A stretch of DNA of 64,000 nucleotides from NCBI GenBank assembly GCA_035248685.1, contig DATFHF010000047.1, positions 1-64,000 of the forward strand. The letters are read 5' to 3'. How positions within the stretch are numbered: the stretch's first letter is position 1; the number at the start of each line of letters is the position of its first letter. This document shows, piece after piece, positions 41,296 to 48,118 of the stretch. Position numbers and translations under genes: made by a program. The notes under the pieces are model-generated. The model worked only from the letters and a program-made list of their open reading frames with translations, had not been told where the DNA came from and did not search any database. The stretch is from Jatrophihabitans_A sp035248685 (GTDB lineage: Bacteria; Actinomycetota; Actinomycetes; Mycobacteriales; Jatrophihabitantaceae).

Positions 41296-42918
41296 ATGAA
41301 GAAAATCCGATGGATCTGCGCGCTGGCGGCCGGCACGCTAGTAATAGGCAGCCAACTCAGTATTGCGTCAGGAACAACCACTGCCAGCAGGGTCAGCAGC
41401 GGCACCGGGCGTAGCGCAGCCGTGAACCGGGGCATCGACTGCGGTAACGGTCGCTTCCTCTGTCCCGAGATTCCCGATTCCGACGAGGTTTTCGGTCATT
41501 ACGTCGGCCACGACGAGCCGGCGTTGATGTTCAGTTCACACCGACCCGGCTCAGGCAACCGGGTGCAGTATTCGGGCATCCTGCCTAAGGAACCGCCACC
41601 GAGCAACGTGCCCGGTCAGAACAGCTATGACTTCCAGCTGTATGCCGCGTTCTGGTTCGGCATGATCGTATGTGACACGCAGTCCTATCCCAACACGATG
41701 AAGACCTGCATCCCGGACAGCGACCAGAACATTCGCCAGGCCGGTGACCCGATGCATCCCGGCACCGCTCTGATGGAGCTGCAGTTCTACCCTCCGGGTT
41801 ACGTGCAGGCGTTCAATGGTTATGACTGCTCGGGCACCCAGTGGTGCGCGGCGCTGACCATCAGCTCCTACGGGCGCAACCCGCTGACCGGTCAGGACCT
41901 CAACCCGACCTGCCGAAGCCGGGTTGGGCTGGAGTATCAGAATTACGCCTACCTCACCAAGAGCGGAATTCCGCAGGGACCGCCTAACGCGATCAATTTT
42001 GACCCGATTGCATCAGGCCAACCTGACCCGGCCAAGGTGGAGTTCTTGAACCCCGGTGACCATTACACCGTCACGATGCACGACACCGAACACGGCCTTC
42101 AGATCATCCTGCACGACACCACCGCCAACACCACCGGCTCGATGACGGCCAGTGCTGCCAACGGATTCGGCCAGGTCAAGTTCGATCCGACCGGTACCAG
42201 CTGTGACAACTTGCCCTATGACTTCCACCCGGAGTACTCGACCTCCACGCCGGAGACCACTGTCGGTTGGACCGCGGCGACCTACAACATCGCCGTCGAC
42301 ACCGAGATCGGCCATTTCGACTACTGCAGCGCGGTGATAGCCGCCAGCTATAGCTGTAGCGGTACCGAAGGTGCCGGCGCCGATCAGGAACCGACCGATG
42401 CCGACGACCAAAGCTGCTTCCCCGGCTCGGCCTCGACCTTGATCCAAATCGACGGATGCATAGGTACCAACTTCGGTTACGACGGCGTCTCCTACCAGCA
42501 CACCTGGCCGGACGGCAGCCCCAACAAGCCGACGCCGTCCATCTTCACCAGCCCCAAGACCGGGCCGGATTATGACGTCCAGTACCAGACGCTTTCCTTC
42601 AACACCGACCTGCCGAACATCGAGCAGTCGCTGACACCTACCTGCAACGGTGACACCGGCCAGAACTGCACCCTGCAGGCACCGACCGACGACGGCGCTC
42701 CGGCCACCTTCTACCCGTACTACACCAGCGGCCGAGCCCTCGGCGGATGTGCCTGGACCATCGGACAGAACGTGCCCGGCTTCAGCACCCGCGACTACGG
42801 CCAGCTGGCCCAATACGGCGACCTGCTCAAGGTCACCTACCCGGCATTGGGCGGCAGCACCGAGAGCGTATACAACGATTTCCAGAACACCCTGCGCAAC
42901 CCGTGCCCGGCACCGTGA
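41296..42918 (+). CDS. Secreted Cys-rich protein of unknown function, paralogue 2
   Basis: 540 residues, with signal peptide MKKIRWICALAAGTLVIGSQ to about SIASG and the same mature-domain landmarks as paralogue 1: DSDEVFGHYVGHDEPALMF, GILPKEPPPSNVPG, LMELQFYPPGYVQAFNGYDC, TASAANGFGQVKFDPTGTSC, TEIGHFDYCSAV and NTLRNPCPAP at the end. Cys positions are conserved among the copies. The start ATG 41296 directly follows CGGGGGCGGTGCGGC, and the stretch GAATGATCGCCGC about 35 bases upstream also recurs before paralogue 3. The product is presumed extracellular; no enzyme activity can be assigned. Confidence 0.8.
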   Translation: MKKIRWICALAAGTLVIGSQLSIASGTTTASRVSSGTGRSAAVNRGIDCGNGRFLCPEIPDSDEVFGHYVGHDEPALMFSSHRPGSGNRVQYSGILPKEPPPSNVPGQNSYDFQLYAAFWFGMIVCDTQSYPNTMKTCIPDSDQNIRQAGDPMHPGTALMELQFYPPGYVQAFNGYDCSGTQWCAALTISSYGRNPLTGQDLNPTCRSRVGLEYQNYAYLTKSGIPQGPPNAINFDPIASGQPDPAKVEFLNPGDHYTVTMHDTEHGLQIILHDTTANTTGSMTASAANGFGQVKFDPTGTSCDNLPYDFHPEYSTSTPETTVGWTAATYNIAVDTEIGHFDYCSAVIAASYSCSGTEGAGADQEPTDADDQSCFPGSASTLIQIDGCIGTNFGYDGVSYQHTWPDGSPNKPTPSIFTSPKTGPDYDVQYQTLSFNTDLPNIEQSLTPTCNGDTGQNCTLQAPTDDGAPATFYPYYTSGRALGGCAWTIGQNVPGFSTRDYGQLAQYGDLLKVTYPALGGSTESVYNDFQNTLRNPCPAP

Positions 42919-43039
42919 GCTGATCGGCGTGGCGGCCTGTCCGCCACGCCGCGGGTCAATCAGGCAATTCAGAAGCTATCCAGAGTTGGCCGTTCGTTGC
43001 AATGATCGCCGCCTCAATCGAATCGGGGACGGTGCGGCG

Positions 43040-44677
43040 ATGAACAAACATCCGCTTGGGTGGATCTGCGTGCTGGCGGTCGGCGCACTGGTGGTAGGCA
43101 GTCAGCTCAGCATCGCCTCCGGCGCCACCACGGCCGGCCCGGCACCGGCCTCGGCAACCGGCCCGGCGGCAACCGGCTCGTCCATTACCGGAATCGACTG
43201 CGGGGACGGCAAGTTCCTGTGCGCTGAGATTCCCGACTCCGACGACGTGTTCGGTCATTACGTCGGCCATGACGAGCCGACCCTGGTGTTCAGCTCCAAC
43301 CAACCGGGCTCCGGTAACCGGATGCAGTACTCAGGCATCCTGCCGAAGGAGCCGGCGCCGACCAACGTGCCGGGCGCGGCCAACTACGACTTCCAGCTAT
43401 ACGCCACCTTCTGGTACGGCATGGCGCTGTGTGCCACCGAGTCCTACCCGAACACGGTGGACACCTGTATCCCTGACAGCGATCAGAACATCACCAAGGC
43501 CGGTGACCCCAACCACGCCGGCACCGCCTACCTGGAGCTTCAGTTCTACCCGCCGGGCTACGTCCAGTGGTTCAACGGCTACGACTGCACCGCCACTCAG
43601 TGGTGCGTGGCGCTGACCATCGACTCGTTCGCCCGCAACCCGGTCACCGGCCAGGATCTGAACCCGAGCTGTCGGAATCGGGTCGGCCTGGAATACGTCA
43701 ACTTTGCCTTCCTGACCAAGGACGGCGTGCCACAGGGCCCGGCCAACCCGGTCGACTTCAATCCGTTCACCTCGGGCACCCCGGATCCGAACAAGACCGC
43801 GTTCCTCAACCCGGGTGACCACTACACGGTCACCATGCACGACACCGAGCACGGCTTGCAGACCATCGTCCAAGACACCACCACCGGCACCACCGGATCC
43901 ATGATCGCCAGTGCTGCCAATGGATTCGGCCAGGTCAAGTTCGATCCGACCGGCACCAGCTGCACCAACGTGCCCTACGACTTCCACCCCGAGTACTCCA
44001 CCTCGACGGCGAAGACCACCGCCCCCTGGACCGCGGCGCCGTACAACGTCGCACTCGACACCGAGATCGGCCACTTCGACTACTGCAGCGCGGTGGATGC
44101 CGCCAGTTACAGCTGCACCGGATCGGAGGGTCCGCCCGGTGATCAGAAACCGACCGACTTCGACGACAACATCTGCTTCCCCGGCTCGGCCGCGACGCTG
44201 ATCCAGATCGGCGGGTGCATCGGGCCTAACCTCGGCTACGACGGCACGTCCTATCAGCACACCTGGCCGGACGGCAGCTCGACCAAGCCGACGCCGACCA
44301 TCTTGACCAGCCCCAAGACCGGCCCGCACTACAACGTCCAGTATCCGAAGGTCACCTTCAGCACCGACCTGCCGGCGGTCGAGCAGGCGCTGACCCCGGC
44401 CTGCGACGCCGACACCGGGGCCAACTGCACCCTGCACCCACCGACCGACGACGGAACACCGGCCGCCTTCTACCCGTACTACACCAGCGGCCGAGCCCTC
44501 GGCGGATGTGCCTGGACGATCGGGCAGAACGTGCCCGGCTTCAGCACCCGCGACTACGGCCAGCTGGCCCAATACGGCGACCTGCTCAAGGTCACCTACC
44601 CGGCATTGGGCGGTGGCACGATCAGCAAGTACAACGCCTTCCAGAAGACCGTGCCCAACCCCTGCCCGGCACCGTGA
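43040..44677 (+). CDS. Secreted Cys-rich protein of unknown function, paralogue 3
   Basis: 545 residues, with signal peptide MNKHPLGWICVLAVGALVVG and an Ala/Thr/Pro-rich linker (TTAGPAPASATGPAATGSS) before the conserved mature domain. Landmarks match paralogues 1 and 2 (DSDDVFGHYVGHDEPTLVF, YLELQFYPPGYVQWFNGYDC, TEIGHFDYCSAVDAASYSC, NPCPAP at the end). The last 150 or so bases of paralogues 2 and 3 are nearly identical, which suggests gene conversion or recent duplication. ATG 43040 follows CGGGGACGGTGCGGCG, the shared leader. Confidence 0.8.
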   Translation: MNKHPLGWICVLAVGALVVGSQLSIASGATTAGPAPASATGPAATGSSITGIDCGDGKFLCAEIPDSDDVFGHYVGHDEPTLVFSSNQPGSGNRMQYSGILPKEPAPTNVPGAANYDFQLYATFWYGMALCATESYPNTVDTCIPDSDQNITKAGDPNHAGTAYLELQFYPPGYVQWFNGYDCTATQWCVALTIDSFARNPVTGQDLNPSCRNRVGLEYVNFAFLTKDGVPQGPANPVDFNPFTSGTPDPNKTAFLNPGDHYTVTMHDTEHGLQTIVQDTTTGTTGSMIASAANGFGQVKFDPTGTSCTNVPYDFHPEYSTSTAKTTAPWTAAPYNVALDTEIGHFDYCSAVDAASYSCTGSEGPPGDQKPTDFDDNICFPGSAATLIQIGGCIGPNLGYDGTSYQHTWPDGSSTKPTPTILTSPKTGPHYNVQYPKVTFSTDLPAVEQALTPACDADTGANCTLHPPTDDGTPAAFYPYYTSGRALGGCAWTIGQNVPGFSTRDYGQLAQYGDLLKVTYPALGGGTISKYNAFQKTVPNPCPAP

Positions 44678-44694
44678 GTTAGCCGGCCGCGGTT

Positions 44695-44746
44695 GCGGAA
44701 GTGGAAGAATCTGACGGCATGGCTGCCGGATTCCTCCACTTGCTGC
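44695..44746. terminator. Imperfect terminator hairpin after the secreted array
   Basis: AAGTGGAAGAATC (44699-44711) pairs with GATTCCTCCACTT (44729-44741) with one mismatch. It lies 20 bases after the stop of paralogue 3 and before the SDR gene on the same strand, so it would end the array transcript. Confidence 0.6.
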
Positions 44747-44759
44747 GCTGACACGCTAG

Positions 44760-44765
44760 TAACCT
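44760..44765 (+). promoter_or_regulatory. Putative -10 box of a leaderless SDR transcript
   Basis: TAACCT seven bases before ATG 44773, the same hexamer and spacing as before thiO. No ribosome-binding site is visible, supporting leaderless translation. Confidence 0.45.
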
Positions 44766-44772
44766 GGCGCGC

Positions 44773-45600
44773 ATGACTGGAACCACGAAGGTGGCCTTGG
44801 TGACCGGTGCTTCGTCAGGCATCGGCGAAGCCACCGCCCGAGAACTGGCATCAGCGGGATACCTCGTCTATGCGGCCGCGCGGCGGGTGGACCGGATGGC
44901 GCAGTTGGCCGGCGACGCGATTTACCCGATCACGATGGACGTCACCGACGAGGCCACCATGCAGGACGGCATCAGGAACATCATCGCGGCACAGGGGCGC
45001 ATCGACGTCCTCGTCAACAACGCCGGCTATGGGTCCTACGGCGCGGTCGAGGACGTGCCGATGGACGAGGCACGCGCCCAGTTCGATGTCAACGTCTTCG
45101 GCGCCGCCCGCCTGATCCAACTCGTGCTGCCGCACATGCGCGAACAGCGCAGCGGCACCATCGTCAATGTCACGTCCATGGGCGGCAAGATCACCACGCC
45201 CCTCGGCGCCTGGTACCACGCCACCAAGTTCGCGCTGGAAGCCCTGAGCGACTGCCTGCGGATGGAAGTGGCGGCTTCCGGCATCGACGTGGTCGTCATC
45301 GAACCAGGCAGTATCCGCACCGAATGGAGCGGCATCGCCGCCGACAAGGTGCGCGCCGTCTCCGGCCAGGGACCATACGCTCGACAGGGCAACGCGGTAG
45401 CGGATTTTCTCAGCTCCGAGCGCCACAAATCGCCACCCGAGCTGATCGGACGCACCATTCGCGAGGCGGTCACCGCCCGTCGTCCCAAGGCACGGTACGC
45501 AGTCGGCATGGCTGCCAAACCCTTGATCTTCATGCACGGTGTGCTGCCCGCCCGCGGCTTCGACAGCCTGATCCGCCGGCTCATGCACGTTTCCGGCTGA
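44773..45600 (+). CDS. Short-chain dehydrogenase/reductase
   Basis: Classical SDR of 275 residues. The NAD(P)-binding motif is TGASSGIG (residues 11-18), the structural NNAG is in VLVNNAGYGSYG, the catalytic Ser is in VNVTSMGGK, and YHATK is the Tyr-Lys pair. After the fold there is a longer C-terminal arm ending in PARGFDSLIRRLMHVSG, found in SDRs annotated as oxidoreductases of lipids or retinol-like substrates. The substrate is unknown. Its stop is only five bases from the convergent SnoaL-like gene. Confidence 0.9.
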   Translation: MTGTTKVALVTGASSGIGEATARELASAGYLVYAAARRVDRMAQLAGDAIYPITMDVTDEATMQDGIRNIIAAQGRIDVLVNNAGYGSYGAVEDVPMDEARAQFDVNVFGAARLIQLVLPHMREQRSGTIVNVTSMGGKITTPLGAWYHATKFALEALSDCLRMEVAASGIDVVVIEPGSIRTEWSGIAADKVRAVSGQGPYARQGNAVADFLSSERHKSPPELIGRTIREAVTARRPKARYAVGMAAKPLIFMHGVLPARGFDSLIRRLMHVSG

Positions 45601-45605
45601 GCTCT

Positions 45606-45998
45606 TCAGACCGGCCGGACGCCGCTGCACACCATCCGGATGTGGGTGATCACGCCGTCGCCGGTGTTGAAGTAGACCGACTGCTCGGCCACGGCCGGCG
45701 CACCGTCGCGTTCGAGCGTCAGCCGGTAGCTGACCTTCTCGACATCGGCGACGGTGCCGCTGTCCAGCAGCTGCATGCCGGTGACCACCGTGCCCGGGCC
45801 GAACCAGGCGCCCAACACAATGTCGTCGACGGCTTCGACAGCGGTCTCGGCGTCCCAGAATCGTTTCGGGGTAACGGCACGAAACACCACCGGAGTAGCG
45901 AATAGCGCCCGTAGCGCCGCGGCGTCCTGCGCGGCAATCGCCTGGGCCAGCCGGATGCCCGGCACCTGCTCAGAAGCTAAAGATGTTGGCTGCTTCAT
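45606..45998 (-). CDS. SnoaL-like (NTF2 superfamily) protein
   Basis: 130-residue cone-fold protein of the SnoaL/NTF2 type: RLAQAIAAQDAAALRALF, VVFRAVTPKRFWDAETAVEA, VVTGMQLLDSG and a final VITHIRMVCSGVRP. These folds serve as small cyclases, isomerases or binding proteins; the ligand is unknown. The ATG at 45998 lies inside the 3' end of the dsrE gene in another frame (29-base overlap), so translation is probably coupled to it. Third gene of an operon that starts with the HD-GYP/LuxR regulator. Confidence 0.75.
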   Translation of the reverse strand: MKQPTSLASEQVPGIRLAQAIAAQDAAALRALFATPVVFRAVTPKRFWDAETAVEAVDDIVLGAWFGPGTVVTGMQLLDSGTVADVEKVSYRLTLERDGAPAVAEQSVYFNTGDGVITHIRMVCSGVRPV

Positions 45999-46334
45999 CG
46001 CCGATCCACTCCCACATCGGTACGGTGCCGCCGAGCGCGGCGTTGGCAGCAAGTTCGTTCGCCGAAAGGCACTTGGCGTCGAAGCAAATCGGGCAGACCA
46101 GGTAACGGCCACCGGCCACCGCATACCGGCGAACCAGATCCTCCAGCGGCGGGCAGCCGTGGCAGCCGTGCCGCGGGCGGTGTCCGCGATGACCAGCCGG
46201 ACCGCCTCCTTGATCAGGAACATCAGGGTGGGACGGCCGCCCTCAGCCGAACCGACCGCCACTAGGAAGGCCACCATGACCTTCTCGGCGTCTTCCAGCC
46301 CGGTGCTGAGGCTGATCACTGACTTGGTGTTCAT
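45970..46334 (-). pseudogene. DsrE-family protein gene with a one-base frameshift
   Basis: The first part (MNTKSVISLSTGLEDAEKVM onward to LVIADTARG, residue 55) is a DsrE/DsrF-like sulfur-relay-type fold. The conserved remainder continues only in another frame: HGCHGCPPLEDLVRRYAVAG, RYLVCPICFDAKCLSANELA and a final WIGDEAANIFSF before TGA at 45972-45970. The switch lies at 46171/46170, where GGCAC replaces an expected GGNCAC, that is, one base is missing. The Cys-rich motif CxxCPP and CPIC are intact across the break. ATG 46334 has GAAGGAG about 6 bases upstream. It is either a recent inactivation or a sequencing error. Confidence 0.85.
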
Positions 46335-46382
46335 CGTCGCTCCTTCGCTCACCACGATGGTGTCGCGTCGGAGTGCCTCAGC

Positions 46383-47954
46383 TCATGGGGCAACTGCCCC
46401 ATCTTCAGCGCGCCCGACCAGGCCGTGCTCGACCGCGAACAGCGCGGCGCCGGTCCGGTTGTTGACGCCGGCCTTGAGGTAGATGTGCTCCAGGTGGTTG
46501 CGCACCGTCTTGGCGCTGATCGACAGGCTGCGAGCAATGTCGGCACTGCTGTGGCCGCGTGCCACCAATCCCAGCACCTCCAGTTCGCGAGCGGTCAGGC
46601 CGTTCGGCCCGGTACGGCGCCCGGTCGAGCGGTGCCCGGCGACGGCAAGAACGGCATCCACCGCGGCGAAGTCGAGCCGGCCGGCCGAAACCTCGCCGCG
46701 GAGCCGGGTTGCCGCTTCACCGGCGGTCAGCGCGGGACGATGCGGCCGAGGCTCCAGCCAGCCGCGGTAGCTGTCCGCGGCCGCCAGCACCCGTTGGGTC
46801 ATCGGCAGGGCCGATCCGGCCAGGCCCCTGGGATATCCCGACCCATCCAGGCGTTCACGATGGGCCTCGGCGATCGCCGACGCGGTCGCCAAGCCACTGA
46901 CTCGGTTGAGGATCCGCCCGGTGAGATAAGGGTAGAGCCGGATCCGCTCGCGGTCGGACTCCGACAACGGCGCCGATTTCTCCCATACCGAATTGGGCAC
47001 CCCCATCCGCCCGAGGTCATGCACCAGCCCGGCTCGGCGTACCAGATCGACGTCAGCCGGCGGCAACCCGATCCGGGCCGCGGCAGCCTCGGCCAGCTCG
47101 GCCACTGCCCGGGCGTGACCGATCGTGAACGGGCATTTGAGATCGGCGAAATCGCCGATGGCGGCGAGCAACGAATCGAGCTCCGGCCCGATCAGCATCA
47201 GGTCCCGATCCGGTGCCAGCTCGAGCGCGCTGGACCATACGTCCTGCTCTCCAATCGCCTGGATCCGATCCCGCGACCGGAACAACGCCTCGACCAACTC
47301 CGGGTCGAACTGCTTGCCGCTGCGCTGCCGGGCCATTGCCAGCGCGCCGGACGTGCCGTGCTGCCGCTGATGCACCTCGCAGGTTTCGGCCAGCTGCACC
47401 ACCCTGGTGGCCAGCGGGATCTCCGCACCACGCCGGCCGGCGGGCAGGCCGCCGCCGTCCCATCGCTCGAAGGCGCACTCGAGGGCTTCCCGGACCTGCT
47501 CGTTCAGGCCGATGCGCTCGGCCATCAGGCCGGCGGACAGGCAGTGCGAGCGGATCAGCGCCGACATTCGGGCCCGGGGCGTGAGCAGCAGGGTGAGCAG
47601 CAGCCGGGTCCGGACGGCTGCCGGTTGGCCGGATCCGGCATGCCGCAGCAGGTAATTCAGGTAGGGCAAGCCGGCCCAGTCGAGCTGGTAGCTCCCGGCC
47701 CGCATCGCCAGGTCGTCGCCGAACCAGCGGCTGAACTCGTGCGAATCGGCGTGACAGCCGATCCAGAGCACCAGGTTGGTGTAATAGACGGTCGCCTGCT
47801 GGTCCGCATCGAGGCCGAGCTCATCGCAAAGCATGCTTGCCAGCAGCGAGGACCGCAGCACGTGCTCCATCGGCAGCCCGAGTCCGAGGTCGATCGAGAT
47901 CGACAGCGCAGCCAGGACTTCGGCCCGACGTGCTCCCCCCGTCTTCGCCGGCAT
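46383..47954 (-). CDS. HD-GYP-like domain regulator with LuxR-type HTH
   Basis: 523 residues. A first, degenerate HD-GYP-like unit (about 130-260) keeps ERWDGGGLPAGRRGAEIPLA but lacks the leading HD pair. A second (about 275-400) has GHARAVAELAEAA, GLVHDLGRMGVPNSVWEK and HRERLDGSGYPRGL, an intact HD and GYP. The C-terminus is a LuxR helix-turn-helix (LTARELEVLGLVARGHSSAD and SISAKTVRNHLEHIY). It may respond to cyclic-di-GMP or another ligand; this is unproven. ATG 47954 is embedded in a perfect 16-bp palindrome, a possible autoregulatory operator. It is followed 48 bases later by the dsrE gene. Confidence 0.85.
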   Translation of the reverse strand: MPAKTGGARRAEVLAALSISIDLGLGLPMEHVLRSSLLASMLCDELGLDADQQATVYYTNLVLWIGCHADSHEFSRWFGDDLAMRAGSYQLDWAGLPYLNYLLRHAGSGQPAAVRTRLLLTLLLTPRARMSALIRSHCLSAGLMAERIGLNEQVREALECAFERWDGGGLPAGRRGAEIPLATRVVQLAETCEVHQRQHGTSGALAMARQRSGKQFDPELVEALFRSRDRIQAIGEQDVWSSALELAPDRDLMLIGPELDSLLAAIGDFADLKCPFTIGHARAVAELAEAAAARIGLPPADVDLVRRAGLVHDLGRMGVPNSVWEKSAPLSESDRERIRLYPYLTGRILNRVSGLATASAIAEAHRERLDGSGYPRGLAGSALPMTQRVLAAADSYRGWLEPRPHRPALTAGEAATRLRGEVSAGRLDFAAVDAVLAVAGHRSTGRRTGPNGLTARELEVLGLVARGHSSADIARSLSISAKTVRNHLEHIYLKAGVNNRTGAALFAVEHGLVGRAEDGAVAP

Positions 47955-47969
47955 GCCAGAAGTCTGGCA
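47954..47969. promoter_or_regulatory. Palindrome overlapping the regulator start codon
   Basis: TGCCAGAAGTCTGGCA, two 7-bp arms around AG, includes the last base of the minus-strand ATG of the HD-GYP/LuxR gene. A regulator bound here would block initiation of transcription or translation, so it is a candidate autoregulatory site. Confidence 0.5.
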
Positions 47970-48118
47970 CGGGCCACCGACCGCGAGTTAAAGGCCGGAT
48001 GTGTGCTGGGCGTTGCGAAAGGCAGCGTCTGGGTGGATGCTAGGCCGACATGATCATCGCGGCTGTATCCGAAAACAACTCCGGCGCTGCTTCGATCGGG
48101 TGCGCTGCGGGGGTTGCG

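Noticed and set aside
45606..46355. A single 249-residue fusion protein of DsrE and SnoaL-like parts
   Set aside because: The middle part is out-of-frame translation of the dsrE 3' half; the fusion is an artefact of a one-base shift.
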